From positions 111,382 to 175,381 of the forward strand of contig JAKPCH010000096.1 in the NCBI GenBank assembly GCA_029553375.1: a stretch of 64,000 nucleotides of DNA, read 5' to 3'. The position numbers and the translations under genes are program-made. The notes below the pieces were generated by a model, which ran no database searches, was not told the DNA's origin, and saw nothing but the letters and a program-made list of their open reading frames with translations. The stretch comes from Deltaproteobacteria bacterium (GTDB lineage: Bacteria; Desulfobacterota; Syntrophia; Syntrophales; UBA8958). Shown piece after piece: positions 1-10,043 of the stretch; position 1 is the first letter of the stretch; each line of letters opens with the position of its first letter.

Positions 1-284
1 GGGGCAAGGACGTGATCATGATGCTCCGTATCCAGAAGGAACGGCAACATTCCCACCTCTTTCCCAGTCTGAGGGAATACTCCGCCCGGTTCTGTCTCAC
101 CGGGGAGAGCTTGGCCCTGGCCGCCAAGGATGTCCTGGTCATGCACCCCGGACCGATCAACCGGGGGGTCGAGATCGCCCCCGACATCGCCGACGGTCCC
201 CAGTCCGTCATCCTGGAACAGGTCACCAACGGCGTGGCGGTGAGGATGGCGATCCTGTATCTCCTGGGGGGAGGTATGCCATGA
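1..284 (+). CDS. pyrB: Aspartate carbamoyltransferase, C-terminal part (5' end outside window)
   Basis: This is the C-terminal end of the catalytic chain of aspartate carbamoyltransferase, which joins carbamoyl phosphate and aspartate in the second committed step of pyrimidine synthesis in the cytosol. The frame is open from the window edge, so the start is missing. Recognisable family signatures are MMLRIQKER, the FPSLREYS segment, the substrate-binding [11 protein letters not shown] loop and the terminal [12 protein letters not shown] helix. The stop overlaps the pyrC start in an ATGA, so the two are translationally coupled in a pyrimidine operon. Confidence 0.93.
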   Translation, partial: GKDVIMMLRIQKERQHSHLFPSLREYSARFCLTGESLALAAKDVLVMHPGPINRGVEIAPDIADGPQSVILEQVTNGVAVRMAILYLLGGGMP

Positions 285-1591
285 GAAAGAACGCCGCCCA
301 GAGACTGATCCTGCGGGGGGGACGGGTGGTGGACCCCTCCCAAAACCTCGACGAGGCGGCCGATATCGTCATCGACGACGGCCATATCGCCGCCGTCGGC
401 CCCGAGGCGGCCGCAAAGACGTCAAAGGGGATCGTTATCGACCTCCACGGCCTTATCGTCACGCCGGGCCTCATCGACATGCACGTCCACCTCCGGGAAC
501 CGGGCTTCGAATACAAGGAAACGATCCGCACGGGGAGCGAGGCGGCCTGCGCGGGGGGATTCACGGCCGTGGCGTCCATGGCCAACACCGACCCGGTCAA
601 CGACAACCGCTCCGTAACGGAGTTCATCCTCCGCAAGGCCGCCGAGGCCGGTCTAGTACGCGTGCACCCCGTGGCGGCCGTGACGGCGGGTATGAAGGGG
701 GAATCCCTCACGGAGTTCTGGGACCTCAAGAGGGGCGGCGCCGTGGCCCTCTCCGACGACGGCCGACCGGTGAAGAACAGCGCCGTCATGCGCCGGGCCC
801 TCGAATATGCCGCCTCCCTCAAGATGACCGTCATCTCCCACTGCGAAGATCCGGACCTGTCGGGGGACGGTGTCATGAACGAATCCTTCGTCTCCACCGA
901 CCTGGGTCTCCCCGGCATCCCCGCCGCGGCGGAAGAGATCATGGTGGCCCGGGACATACTCCTGGCCCGATACACCGACACCCCCGTCCACATCGCCCAC
1001 GTCAGCACCGCCGGCTCCGTGGAGCTCATCCGGGAGGCCAAGAAAAAGGGCGTCAAGGTTACGGCGGAGACGGCACCCCACTATTTCACCCTTACCCAAG
1101 AGGTCCTGAAGGATTACGACACGAACGCCAAGGTCAACCCGCCCCTGCGGGGCCCAAAAGATGTCGAGGCGGTGAAGGAAGGTCTCCGGGACGGAACCAT
1201 CGACGTCATCGCCTCCGACCACGCCCCCCACGCCGTGACAGACAAGGAGGTGGAGTTCGAATACGCCGCCAACGGCATCGTCGGCCTGGAGACCTCCCTG
1301 GGACTCAGTCTGAGACTCGTCGCAGAGGGGGTCCTCACCTTGAGCCAGCTCGTGGCGAAGATGAGCGTCGTCCCGGCCGTCATCCTGGGGATCCCCGGGG
1401 GGACCCTCCGCCCCGGGTCGCCGGCGGACCTGACCGTCATCGATACGAACCTGACCTGGCGGGTCGACCCGACGGTTTTTCGCTCCCGGGGCCGCAATAC
1501 CCCCTTTGCGGGATGGGAGCTCACGGGTAAGACCGTCCTCACCGTCATGGGGGGGAGGATCACCTACCGCGACCCTTCGAGATGGGAGTAA
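281..1591 (+). CDS. pyrC: Dihydroorotase
   Basis: Dihydroorotase cyclises N-carbamoyl-aspartate to dihydroorotate, the third step of pyrimidine synthesis. The 436-residue product has the usual length of the type I bacterial enzyme. The metal-binding [10 protein letters not shown] motif is near residue 66, followed by an SHCEDPDL segment, the IAHVSTAGS histidine region and the IASDHAPH aspartate motif near residue 310. It starts inside the ATGA overlap with pyrB, and its last ten bases overlap recO. Intact metal ligands suggest an active enzyme, not the inactive PyrC-like scaffold that accompanies some PyrB proteins. Confidence 0.95.
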   Translation: MRKNAAQRLILRGGRVVDPSQNLDEAADIVIDDGHIAAVGPEAAAKTSKGIVIDLHGLIVTPGLIDMHVHLREPGFEYKETIRTGSEAACAGGFTAVASMANTDPVNDNRSVTEFILRKAAEAGLVRVHPVAAVTAGMKGESLTEFWDLKRGGAVALSDDGRPVKNSAVMRRALEYAASLKMTVISHCEDPDLSGDGVMNESFVSTDLGLPGIPAAAEEIMVARDILLARYTDTPVHIAHVSTAGSVELIREAKKKGVKVTAETAPHYFTLTQEVLKDYDTNAKVNPPLRGPKDVEAVKEGLRDGTIDVIASDHAPHAVTDKEVEFEYAANGIVGLETSLGLSLRLVAEGVLTLSQLVAKMSVVPAVILGIPGGTLRPGSPADLTVIDTNLTWRVDPTVFRSRGRNTPFAGWELTGKTVLTVMGGRITYRDPSRWE

Positions 1592-2376
1592 GAACCCATC
1601 TCCGGACGGAGGCCATCGTCCTGAGGAGGACGGACCACGGCGAGTCGGACTGGATCGTCACCCTCTTCACCCGGGATTTCGGCAAGATCAAGGGGATAGC
1701 CAAGGGGGCCAGGCGGAGCCGGCGGCGCTTCGCCAACACCCTTGACGACTTCTGCTGCCTCAACCTCATCTTCTCCCAGCGGGGGCGAGGCTCTCTGGTC
1801 TTTCTGGAAAGCTCCGATATCGTGGAGCACTTCGGCGAAATCCGTCTGTGCGTCGAGAAGACCGCCCTCGCCTCGTACCTGGTGGAACTCCTCGACGCCT
1901 TCACCCCCGAGGGCAAGCCCAACCGTGAACTCTACGAGACCCTGAGGGGTTTCTTGATCCTCCTCAACGCGGGGGCGCCGATGGGCAACCTGGCACGTTT
2001 CTACGAGATCCGCCTTCTCGCCGCGTGCGGTTACGACCCCGCCCTGGACCGTTGCGCCCGTTGCGGCACGACCATGGCCTCGGCCCCTTCCCTGGTCTTC
2101 CATGCCGCGGAGGGCGGCGTCCTGTGCCCCGCCTGCCTCCCTGCCGGTCCCCCGGGCCTCCCCCTCTCCCAGGGGGCCGCCAAGACCCTTCTCCTCGCCA
2201 AGAGACTGCCCATCCCCCGGCTGGTATCCCTCTCCCTAACGCCCCAGACGGCCAGAGAAACGGAGGAGATCCTGGGGGTCTTCGTCAACCACCTCCTGGG
2301 GAGGGAGCTCCTGTCCCTGCAGGTCCTACGTCAGATCCGCCAATTCTCTATTGACACGTCCCGTAAAAACAAATAG
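1582..2376 (+). CDS. recO: DNA repair protein RecO
   Basis: RecO helps RecR and RecF load RecA on single-stranded DNA during recombinational repair. The 264-residue product has the N-terminal OB-fold signature ([14 protein letters not shown] and the following beta strands, residues 7-80). The C-terminal part has a four-cysteine zinc motif (CARCG, then CPAC, about residues 157-185) seen in many RecO proteins. The ATG lies inside the end of pyrC, giving a 10-bp overlap and implying cotranscription. The gene ends about 75 bp before glyQ. Confidence 0.92.
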   Translation: MGVRTHLRTEAIVLRRTDHGESDWIVTLFTRDFGKIKGIAKGARRSRRRFANTLDDFCCLNLIFSQRGRGSLVFLESSDIVEHFGEIRLCVEKTALASYLVELLDAFTPEGKPNRELYETLRGFLILLNAGAPMGNLARFYEIRLLAACGYDPALDRCARCGTTMASAPSLVFHAAEGGVLCPACLPAGPPGLPLSQGAAKTLLLAKRLPIPRLVSLSLTPQTARETEEILGVFVNHLLGRELLSLQVLRQIRQFSIDTSRKNK

Positions 2377-2379
2377 GTA
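2351..2379 (+). promoter_or_regulatory. Candidate sigma-70 promoter for glyQS
   Basis: TTGACA at 2351-2356 is followed by a 17-bp spacer and TAGGTA at 2374-2379. The -35 box is perfect but the -10 box is poor. It overlaps the recO stop codon. The leader of about 65 nt contains a possible stem (ATCAT near 2391 with ATGAT near 2422, and inner CCTCT/AGAGG). It is too short for a glycyl T-box. Confidence 0.35.
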
Positions 2380-2450
2380 AAAAACTTACATCATTGCCCG
2401 CCTCTTGCCGAGAGGGACCCGATGATCTACGAAAAAAACAGGAGGAAAAA

Positions 2451-3317
2451 GTGACCTTTCAGGACCTGATCTTCGCCCTCGAACGGTACTGGGCCGACCA
2501 GGGGTGTGTCATCCAGCAGCCCTACGACCTTGAGGTGGGGGCCGGGACCTTCAATCCCGCCACCTTCCTGAGGTCCCTCGGTCCGGAACCTTGGAAGGTA
2601 GCCTATGTGGAGCCTTCCCGTCGCCCCACCGACGGCCGGTACGGGGAAAACCCCAACCGTCTCCAGCACTACTACCAGTACCAGGTGATCATGAAGCCTT
2701 CCCCCCTGGACATCCAGGAACTCTACCTGAATTCCCTCAAGAGCTTCGGCATCGACCCCCTCGATCACGACATCCGATTTGTCGAGGACGACTGGGAGTC
2801 CCCCACCGTCGGCGCCTGGGGCCTCGGCTGGGAGGTGTGGCTCGACGGGATGGAGATCACCCAGTTTACCTATTTCCAACAGGTGGGAGGGATCGACCTC
2901 CATCCCGTATGCGCCGAGATCACTTACGGGATCGAGCGCATCGCCATGTACATCCAGGGTATCGACAACGTCTACGACCTCAAGTGGAACGACGAGATCA
3001 CCTACGGCGACGTCCACCACCAAGGGGAGGTGGAGTGGTCGATCTATAACTTCGAACTGGCGGACGTGCCCATGCTCAGGTCCCTCTTCGACATGCACGA
3101 GGCGGAGGGCATCCGCCTGGCAGAGCACGACCTTGTCCTGCCGACCTACGACTGCTGCCTCAAGTGTTCCCACCTCTTCAACCTTTTGAACGCCCGCGGT
3201 GCCATCAGCACGGCGGAACGGACGAGTTACATCGGCCGCGTCCGCAACCTGGCCCGCCTCAGCGCCGAGCTGTATCTGAAACAGAGGGAGAAGATGGCAT
3301 ATCCCCTCATCCGATAG
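2451..3317 (+). CDS. glyQ: Glycyl-tRNA synthetase alpha subunit
   Basis: This is the catalytic alpha chain of the bacterial alpha2-beta2 glycyl-tRNA synthetase, which charges tRNA-Gly. The product is 288 residues, normal for GlyQ. The family N-terminus [18 protein letters not shown] follows a GTG at 2451, placed 6 nt after AGGAGG at 2440-2445. That start is preferred over an ATG 19 codons upstream, which has no homologous protein sequence. Class II motifs are visible: the [19 protein letters not shown] region (about residues 57-75) and [13 protein letters not shown] near the middle. glyS follows after 20 bp. Confidence 0.96.
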   Translation: MTFQDLIFALERYWADQGCVIQQPYDLEVGAGTFNPATFLRSLGPEPWKVAYVEPSRRPTDGRYGENPNRLQHYYQYQVIMKPSPLDIQELYLNSLKSFGIDPLDHDIRFVEDDWESPTVGAWGLGWEVWLDGMEITQFTYFQQVGGIDLHPVCAEITYGIERIAMYIQGIDNVYDLKWNDEITYGDVHHQGEVEWSIYNFELADVPMLRSLFDMHEAEGIRLAEHDLVLPTYDCCLKCSHLFNLLNARGAISTAERTSYIGRVRNLARLSAELYLKQREKMAYPLIR

Positions 3318-3337
3318 AAAACCCAGGAGCTCAACAG

Positions 3338-5410
3338 ATGGCAAAGGAATTGCTGCTTGAAATAGGTACGGAAGAGATACCCGCCGCGTTTTTGCCCAAG
3401 GCGATGGGGGACATGGAAGAGCTGATAGGCAGGGCCTTCAGGGAAAATCGGATCGCCCACGGTACGGTCAAGGCCCTGGCGACGCCCAGACGCCTCGTCC
3501 TGCGGGTGGAAGAGGTCGCGGAGACCCAGGAGGACCAGGTCGTGGAAAAGCTGGGGCCGGCGACGAAGGTCGCCTTCGACGAAAAGGGTAACCCCACGAA
3601 GGCCGCCGTCGGTTTCGCCAAGGGACAGGGCCTGGAGGTATCCCAGCTGGAGACGGTCAAGACGGAGAAGGGGGATTATCTGTGCGCGCGGAAGACCATC
3701 AAGGGAGGGGCCACCAGGGACATCCTTCCCGGTATCCTCAAGGATCTCATCCTGGCCATCCCCTTCAAAAAGTCCATGCGCTGGTCTTCTTTCGAGATCA
3801 GGTTCGCCCGACCGATCCACTGGATCCTCGCCCTCTTCGGTTCCGAGGTCATCCCCTTCAAGCTCGAGTACCTCCAGAGCGGCAATCTCAGTTACGGCCA
3901 CCGCTTCATGAGTCCCGGCCCCTTCGCGGTCCGTGATTTCGGGGACTACCTGGAAAAAGCCCGGGCGGCCTTCGTGATCCCCGATCCGCAAGAAAGACGG
4001 GAGATCATCATCGCCCAGGCCAGGGAGGCCGCCGACGAGGTCGGAGGCGTCCCCCTCGTGAACGAGGAGCTCCTCGAGACCGTCACCTTCCTCGTGGAAT
4101 ACCCGACGGCGGTCCGGGGTGCCTATGACCCCTCCTATCTGAAACTGCCCCGTGAGGTCCTCGTCACCTCCATGATGTCCCACCAGAAATACTTCCCCGT
4201 CGCGGACCGGGAAGGGAGACTCATGCCGTTCTTCATCACCGTCAACAACACCCTGGCGAGGGACCCCCAAGTGGTGGCCAGGGGTAACGAAAAGGTCATC
4301 CGGGCCCGCCTCGCCGACGCCAAGTTCTTCTTCGAGGAGGATCAGAAGATCCCCCTGGACAAACGGGTGGAGGACCTCAAAAAGGTCGTCTATCACAGCA
4401 TGCTGGGCACCTCTTACGAGAAGGTGCAGAGGTTCCGCGCCCTGGCTGCTTACATGGCCGACCGGATCGACCCCCGCCTTAGGGAGACGGTGGACCGGGC
4501 GGCCTATCTGGCCAAGGCGGACCTCGACACCCAGATGGTGGGAGAGTTCTCGGAGCTCCAGGGCGTCATGGGCCGTGAATACGCCCTCCTCGCCGGAGAA
4601 GACCCCAAGGTGGCCACGGCGATCTACGAGCATTACCTCCCCACGGCGGCGGGGGGTGAATTGCCCGAGACGGACGAGGGGGCCATCGTGAGCATCGCCG
4701 ACAAAATGGATACCATCGTCGGCTTCTTCGGCGTCAACCTCGTCCCCTCCGGCACGGCGGATCCTTACGCCCTGAGACGCCAGGCCCTGGGCATCATCAA
4801 CATCATCCTGGCCAAGGCCTATCCCATCCGCCTGGATGACCTCGTCGCCAAAAGCGCCGAGATCCTGGGAGACAAGCTGAAAAGACCAGCCGAGACGGTG
4901 TGCCGAGAGGTCCTGGACTTCATCAAGGCCCGCCTGGAAAATCTCCTCGTCTCCCAGGGACATCCCTACGATGTGGTGGACGCCGTCCTCGCCACCGGTT
5001 TCGCCGACCTCGGGCAGGTCCTCAAGAAGATCCACGCCGTGGAGTCCTTCCGCACCGGTCCCGAGTTCGCGCCCCTGGCCGTGACCTTCAAAAGGGTCGG
5101 CAACATCATCAAGGACTTTCCGGGGGGTACGGCTGACGAGGGCCTGTTCGCGACGGAGCTCGAGAAGGGGCTTTACGGGGCCTTCCTGTCTTGCCGGAGA
5201 AAGGCGCAAGGGTTCCTCGAAAAAGGAGACCTGGAGGGGGCCCTGCGGGAGATGGCCGCCCTCCGCGGCCCCGTGGACGCCTTTTTCGACGGCGTCATGG
5301 TCATGGACAAGGACGAAAGGATAAAGAACAACCGCCAGTCCCTCCTTTGGGAGATCGCCGGTCTCTTCAAGGAAGTGGCGGACTTCTCCAAGATCGTCAC
5401 AGAAGGATAG
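3338..5410 (+). CDS. glyS: Glycyl-tRNA synthetase beta subunit
   Basis: This is the beta chain of the heterotetrameric glycyl-tRNA synthetase, which carries the tRNA-binding and anticodon-binding domains. The 690-residue length is typical. It begins with the conserved KELLLEIGTEEIPAAFLP sequence after an AGGAGC Shine-Dalgarno; an open frame continues upstream inside glyQ but is not homologous. Visible family blocks include SMRWSSFEIRFARPIHWI (about residues 144-162), the YFPVADREG segment and the HD-like AKADLDTQMVGEFSELQG region near residue 395. It forms a unit with glyQ. Confidence 0.96.
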   Translation: MAKELLLEIGTEEIPAAFLPKAMGDMEELIGRAFRENRIAHGTVKALATPRRLVLRVEEVAETQEDQVVEKLGPATKVAFDEKGNPTKAAVGFAKGQGLEVSQLETVKTEKGDYLCARKTIKGGATRDILPGILKDLILAIPFKKSMRWSSFEIRFARPIHWILALFGSEVIPFKLEYLQSGNLSYGHRFMSPGPFAVRDFGDYLEKARAAFVIPDPQERREIIIAQAREAADEVGGVPLVNEELLETVTFLVEYPTAVRGAYDPSYLKLPREVLVTSMMSHQKYFPVADREGRLMPFFITVNNTLARDPQVVARGNEKVIRARLADAKFFFEEDQKIPLDKRVEDLKKVVYHSMLGTSYEKVQRFRALAAYMADRIDPRLRETVDRAAYLAKADLDTQMVGEFSELQGVMGREYALLAGEDPKVATAIYEHYLPTAAGGELPETDEGAIVSIADKMDTIVGFFGVNLVPSGTADPYALRRQALGIINIILAKAYPIRLDDLVAKSAEILGDKLKRPAETVCREVLDFIKARLENLLVSQGHPYDVVDAVLATGFADLGQVLKKIHAVESFRTGPEFAPLAVTFKRVGNIIKDFPGGTADEGLFATELEKGLYGAFLSCRRKAQGFLEKGDLEGALREMAALRGPVDAFFDGVMVMDKDERIKNNRQSLLWEIAGLFKEVADFSKIVTEG

Positions 5411-5417
5411 GGCATCG

Positions 5418-7712
5418 ATGGATCAGTCGAACCTTCAGATCACCAAACTGGAGGAGAAGCTCCTTCTCCAGAAAAAGGTGCAGGATATCACCAACCGGAT
5501 CCATTCCGCCCAGAATATCAAGCAGATCCTGGTGGACCTGAAGGAAGGAATCCTCAACCTCTTCGACGCCCATTCCCTCACCATCTACGTCGTGGACAAA
5601 CCCCGCAACGAGATCTATTCCATGGTCATGAGCGGCACCAAGCTCAACGAGATCCGGGTCCCCATCAGCAACAAGAGCATCGCCGGCTACGTGGCCAACA
5701 CGGGAAAAACGGTGAATATCGCCGACGCCTACGACGAGAAGGAACTGAAGCTGATCGACAAGGAATTGACCTTCGACTCGAGCTGGGACAAAAAATCGGG
5801 TTTCCGGACCAGGCAGATCCTCTGCACCCCCATCTTCCACGAGGGCAAGCTCATGGGGGTCATCCAGATCCTGAACAAGAAATCGGGCCTGGGAAAATTC
5901 TCCGAGGACGAGAAGGATTTCGTCAAGGAAATCGCCGACGTCTTGGGCGTGGCCTTCTACAACCAGCAACGCTACGCCCGGAGGCGCAAGACCCGCTTCG
6001 ATTACCTCATCAACCGCGACCTTCTCAAGGAAGAGCAGCTCGAGAGCGCCTGGGAGGAGTCCCGGGAACAGAAACAGACCATGGAGACCTTCCTCATGAC
6101 CCGGTACGGGATACCCAAGGACGAGATCGGGCGCTCCTTGGAAGAGTTCTACCGCTGCCGGTTCATCCAGTTCAACGACAAGATCCCCATCCCCGGCGAT
6201 CTCCTCAAGAACCTGAAGAAGGAGTATCTGCGACGGGAGCTGTGGGTCCCCATCGAGAAGGTGAACGGAACGATCCATGTCCTCGTTGACGATCCCAACA
6301 ACATCTTGAAACGGGACATGATCGAGAGTCTCCTAAAGACCAAAAACATCAAGTACGACGTGGCCTTCTCCGAAGACATAGTCAAGTTCATCAACTACTT
6401 CTACCAATCGCCGGAGGACGAGACCTCCATCTCGGACATCCTGGGGAAACTGGACGCCGATTCCGAGAATGGGGAGGAGGAGGAAGAGAGCGGCGAGGTG
6501 GTGACGGAATCGGACAGCGTCATCATGCAGCTCGTCAACAAAATCATCAACGACGCCTACAACCGTCGGACCTCGGATATCCACATCGAACCCAACGTGG
6601 GCAAAAAGAATGTCGAGATCCGTTTCCGCATCGACGGAGACTGCACCCTCTACCAGACCGTCCCTTACAGTTACCGGGCGGCCCTGGTCTCGAGGATCAA
6701 GATCATGTCCAATCTCGACATCACCGTCAAGCGCCTGCCCCAAGACGGGAAGATCAAGTTCAAACGCCCCGGGGGTGACGAAATCGAGCTCCGCGTGGCC
6801 ACCATCCCCACCCAAGGAGGCGTGGAGGACGTGGTCATGCGCATCCTCGCCAAGGGCGAGACCCTACCCCTCGAGGCCATGGGGATGCTGCCCCGCAACT
6901 ACAAGGCCCTGAAGGATCTGGCCGAGAAGCCCTACGGGATGATCCTGGTCGTGGGGCCTACGGGTTCGGGAAAGACGACGACCCTCCATGCCGTCCTCCG
7001 ACACATCAACACCCCCGATCGTAAGATCTGGACGGCCGAAGACCCTGTGGAGATCACCCAGTACGGTCTGCGGCAGGTCCAGGTCCAGCCGAAGATCGGT
7101 TTCGACTTCGCCGCCGCCATGAGGGCCTTCCTCCGCGCGGACCCGGACGTGATCATGGTGGGCGAGATGCGCGACTTCGAAACGGCCAAGACGGGTGTCG
7201 AGGCGTCCCTGACGGGTCATTTGGTCTTCAGCACCCTCCATACCAACAGCGCCCCCGAGACCATCACCCGTCTCCTCGACATGGGCATCGATCCCCTCAA
7301 CTTCGCCGACGCCCTCCTGGGGATCCTCGCCCAGCGCCTCGTCAGGACCCTCTGCAAGAACTGCAAGGAGGCCTATCACCCCAGCCGCGAGGAGTTCGAC
7401 GATATCGTCCAAAGCTACGGCCCCGAGCACTTTAAAAAACTCAATATCAATTACACCGACGATCTGACCCTTTATCGACCCAAGGGCTGCGACATGTGCG
7501 ACCATTCAGGGTACAAGGGAAGGATGGGGATCCACGAGCTCCTCGTCGCCTCGGACAACATCAAGAGGGCCATCCAGCAGAAGAAGCCCGTCGAGGTCCT
7601 CAGAGAGATCGCCATCGAGGAGGGGATGACCACCCTCCTTCAAGACGGTATCATCAAAGGATTCCAGGGCCTGACGGATATAACCCAGGTCAGGAGGGTC
7701 TGTATCAAGTAG
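5418..7712 (+). CDS. GAF-domain GspE/PilB-type secretion or pilus ATPase
   Basis: This 764-residue protein fuses an N-terminal GAF sensor domain (about residues 20-180) to an MshEN-like N-terminal module (about 195-330) and a type II secretion/type IV pilus assembly ATPase (about 370-760). The ATPase has a Walker A motif GPTGSGKTTT at residue 513, an Asp box (TAEDPVE), a Walker B-like DPDVIMVGE, a His box (STLHTNSAP) and a CxxC pair of the GspE type (CKNC and CDMC near the C-terminus). Such ATPases power pseudopilus or pilus assembly at the inner membrane. The GAF domain suggests ligand control of motor activity, which is an inference. The gene starts 7 bp after glyS and converges on the Mla operon with 2 bp between stops. 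Confidence 0.88.
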   Translation: MDQSNLQITKLEEKLLLQKKVQDITNRIHSAQNIKQILVDLKEGILNLFDAHSLTIYVVDKPRNEIYSMVMSGTKLNEIRVPISNKSIAGYVANTGKTVNIADAYDEKELKLIDKELTFDSSWDKKSGFRTRQILCTPIFHEGKLMGVIQILNKKSGLGKFSEDEKDFVKEIADVLGVAFYNQQRYARRRKTRFDYLINRDLLKEEQLESAWEESREQKQTMETFLMTRYGIPKDEIGRSLEEFYRCRFIQFNDKIPIPGDLLKNLKKEYLRRELWVPIEKVNGTIHVLVDDPNNILKRDMIESLLKTKNIKYDVAFSEDIVKFINYFYQSPEDETSISDILGKLDADSENGEEEEESGEVVTESDSVIMQLVNKIINDAYNRRTSDIHIEPNVGKKNVEIRFRIDGDCTLYQTVPYSYRAALVSRIKIMSNLDITVKRLPQDGKIKFKRPGGDEIELRVATIPTQGGVEDVVMRILAKGETLPLEAMGMLPRNYKALKDLAEKPYGMILVVGPTGSGKTTTLHAVLRHINTPDRKIWTAEDPVEITQYGLRQVQVQPKIGFDFAAAMRAFLRADPDVIMVGEMRDFETAKTGVEASLTGHLVFSTLHTNSAPETITRLLDMGIDPLNFADALLGILAQRLVRTLCKNCKEAYHPSREEFDDIVQSYGPEHFKKLNINYTDDLTLYRPKGCDMCDHSGYKGRMGIHELLVASDNIKRAIQQKKPVEVLREIAIEEGMTTLLQDGIIKGFQGLTDITQVRRVCIK

Positions 7713-7714
7713 TC

Positions 7715-8359
7715 TCAGGGGGTCCGTTTCATGGCCGCCAGGTCCCGCAACAAATCCCGGGAAAAGGCCTCCACGGCTTTGCTCATCGCCCGGGCGAATT
7801 CCGCGGGGTCGTCGGCGGCCAGGGTTTCCCGGAGCCGGTAGGTCTTCTGGAGTGCGACCCGTCTTTCCCCCTCCGCGCCTTGATCCCAAATAATGACGGC
7901 GACGACCAGTGACGCCGTGGGTTTCTCCGCGCCGACGCCGTCCCGGATAAACTCCTCGACACGGCCTTCGATGTCAAAACGGGCCTCTCCTCCCTCCTCC
8001 GGCCCGAGGACGGCTTGGTAAATCCCCGCCTCCCTCAGATCCCGAACGATCAAGGCCGTGATCATATCCGCCGGGGCGGCCCGCCAACGGGCCCTTGGAT
8101 ACACATCCCTGACGTAGGGCCTTACCCTCCGGGACATCTCCGTCAAAGCGACCTCGGCGTTGGCGGAAAAACGCTCGACCCTTATGGCTGACGACGCGGG
8201 CGCCGTCCCCGCCGCCGGGGGCGGTGGGTACTCGAGGGCATAATGGACGATGTTCACGACGGACCGGCCGATGCCAAAACAGGCCGTGAAAAGGAAAACC
8301 GCCAGGAGGGTGGTCGCAAATCCGACGGTCTTTTCGACCAAGGCCAAATGATTCTTCAT
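7715..8359 (-). CDS. ABC transporter auxiliary lipoprotein-like protein (PqiC/ABC-trans_aux type)
   Basis: This 214-residue exported protein is last in an Mla/MCE-type lipid transport operon. A hydrophobic N-terminal segment (about residues 10-30) ends in LFTACFGIG, which may act as a lipobox or as a membrane anchor. The remainder shows the pattern of the auxiliary family: IRVERFSANAEVAL, an R-D-L-REAGIY segment near residue 105, an EEF-RDG stretch and a C-terminal EAFSRDLLRDL helix. Family members are thought to work in the periplasm with the MCE protein. The start overlaps the mlaD stop by 4 bp. Assignment rests on pattern and context. Confidence 0.7.
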   Translation of the reverse strand: MKNHLALVEKTVGFATTLLAVFLFTACFGIGRSVVNIVHYALEYPPPPAAGTAPASSAIRVERFSANAEVALTEMSRRVRPYVRDVYPRARWRAAPADMITALIVRDLREAGIYQAVLGPEEGGEARFDIEGRVEEFIRDGVGAEKPTASLVVAVIIWDQGAEGERRVALQKTYRLRETLAADDPAEFARAMSKAVEAFSRDLLRDLAAMKRTP

Positions 8360-9288
8360 CTCTCGCCCTCCTCCCCACCCCCGCCGCCGAAGATCAGCGC
8401 GGAAGGGTTGTCGTTGACCCGTTCGAGGAGTCTGTTGAGTTGTTCGGAATTCCTGCGTACCCCTTGAAGCAAGGCCTCCAGACCCGAGGCGATGCGCCGG
8501 CTGCGCTGTTCCAGATTGTCAGAAAGACGCCCGAGGCGGTCGCTCCTCTCGGCCAGTTTCATCTCCCTGATCTCCGCCCGGAGCTCCTCCACCATCTTTC
8601 TCGTCTCCGTCAGACCCCGGTGGGCCTCCACCAGGACGGCATCGACCTTGCCCTCCTCCACGATGCGGTTCAGCTTCTTCAAGGTCCCGTTGAGGGAGGC
8701 GCTGGTCTCCTCAAGGGAGGCGATGGTCCTGGCCACGGCCGGCCCGCCGAAGAGGCGGTCGATGGAAGAAGCCGCCGCCTTGAACCTTTCCGCCGCCCCC
8801 GCGAGATCCACGGCCATGACCTTTTCATAGATTTCGACAAGACCGGCGTATATCTGTTTGATCGTGGAGGGGCGGGAGGGGATGACGGGGTATTCGGGGG
8901 TGAAGGTCAGTTGTGGTCCCGCGACTCCCTCTTTTTGATCCCTCCGGTCCAGTTCGATGAAGACGATGCCCGTGATCCCCGCCGCCTTCAACTCCGCCAC
9001 GGTATCCTTGTCCACGACACCACTGTCCTTGATCTTCAGGATCACCTCCACCAAACGAAAGTCGGGGGCGACGCGGATCTTCATCACCCTTCCCACGTCC
9101 ACCCCTCGGTATTTGACGGTGGAATCGACCTGGAGCCCCTGGACGGACTCGTCGAAATAGGTCGCGTACACCTTGCCCTTCTCGAAATAGCGGGAGGCCC
9201 CCACCCAGATCACGAAGACCACGGCGATGACGATCCCCAGGGTCACAAAAAGGCCGATCATGAATTTCGAAGTCTTTCTTCCCGTCAT
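8356..9288 (-). CDS. MlaD-family MCE-domain lipid-binding protein
   Basis: This is the periplasmic substrate-binding component of an Mla-type phospholipid/ABC transporter. The 310 residues contain one transmembrane anchor (residues 9-30), a single MCE domain (about 38-115, with KYRGVDVGRV and the ITGIVFIEL strand) and a long coiled-coil region (about 180-290) ending in an NPSALIFGGGG tail, as in many longer MlaD proteins. It overlaps mlaF by 4 bp and the auxiliary gene by 4 bp. The extended helical C-terminus is longer than E. coli MlaD and may span more of the periplasm. Confidence 0.88.
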   Translation of the reverse strand: MTGRKTSKFMIGLFVTLGIVIAVVFVIWVGASRYFEKGKVYATYFDESVQGLQVDSTVKYRGVDVGRVMKIRVAPDFRLVEVILKIKDSGVVDKDTVAELKAAGITGIVFIELDRRDQKEGVAGPQLTFTPEYPVIPSRPSTIKQIYAGLVEIYEKVMAVDLAGAAERFKAAASSIDRLFGGPAVARTIASLEETSASLNGTLKKLNRIVEEGKVDAVLVEAHRGLTETRKMVEELRAEIREMKLAERSDRLGRLSDNLEQRSRRIASGLEALLQGVRRNSEQLNRLLERVNDNPSALIFGGGGGEEGER

Positions 9289-10040
9289 AGGAGACCACCT
9301 CCATGGGTGAAGAAATGGCGGACCCGCGGATCAGAAGCGTTTCGTCTGAGGGTCTCCGGCTCGCCCTCGGCGACGATCCCCTTTTCCCTGCCGTCGAGCA
9401 TGACCAGGCGGTGCACGATACGGAAGATCAATTCCAGGTCGTGGGTGACGATGATCATCGTCGTCCCCATGTCACCGTTGATCTTTGCCAGCATTCGGTA
9501 CAACTCCGCCGACGTGACCGGGTCCAGACCGGCCGAGGGTTCGTCGCAAAACAGGATCTTGGGGTCCATGACCATGGCCCTCGCCAATCCGGCCCTCTTT
9601 TTCATCCCCCCGGAAAGCTCCGCCGGCAGGTGGTTCTCATATCCCGACAGGTTCACCATCCCCAGCTTCATCTTGACGATGCGGTCGATGAGCGAAGGGG
9701 GGAGGGAGGTATGCTCGCGCAGGGGGAGGGCCACGTTCTCCCCCAGGGTCATGGAACCGATGAGGGCCCCCGATTGGAACAAGACACCGAGGCGGAGACG
9801 CTCACGGTTGATTTCGTCCTCATCGGCCGAAGAGAAGTCCGTCTCGTTCACAAGGACCCTCCCCCTCTCAGGGCGGTAAAGACCGATCATGTACTTGAGA
9901 AGGGTCGACTTACCGCATCCGCTCCCCCCGACGATGGCAAAGATCTCACCCTCCCTGACGGAAAAGGTGACGTCCTTCAGGATCACATTGTCGCCGTAAG
10001 CGGCGGTGAGATTCTCGACCGCTATAATGGTCCCTGCCAT
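9285..10040 (-). CDS. MlaF-family ABC transporter ATP-binding protein
   Basis: This cytoplasmic ATPase energises the Mla-type lipid transporter. The 251-residue product has Walker A GGSGCGKSTLLK (about residues 37-48), a Q-loop (LFQSGALIGSMT), the ABC signature LSGGMKKRAGLARAM, Walker B ILFCDEPSAGLDP and an H-loop (IIVTHD). The Met-Lys-Lys form of the signature is typical of MlaF. It is encoded 3 bp after mlaE and overlaps mlaD, so transporter subunits are produced together. Confidence 0.93.
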   Translation of the reverse strand: MAGTIIAVENLTAAYGDNVILKDVTFSVREGEIFAIVGGSGCGKSTLLKYMIGLYRPERGRVLVNETDFSSADEDEINRERLRLGVLFQSGALIGSMTLGENVALPLREHTSLPPSLIDRIVKMKLGMVNLSGYENHLPAELSGGMKKRAGLARAMVMDPKILFCDEPSAGLDPVTSAELYRMLAKINGDMGTTMIIVTHDLELIFRIVHRLVMLDGREKGIVAEGEPETLRRNASDPRVRHFFTHGGGLL

Positions 10041-10043
10041 TCG

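Noticed and set aside
2377-2450. T-box riboswitch before glyQ
   Set aside because: The leader is only about 65-75 nt, with no T-box consensus or terminator.
3227-5209. Open frame of 660 codons opposite glyS
   Set aside because: It is antisense to a clear glyS and has no recognisable motif.
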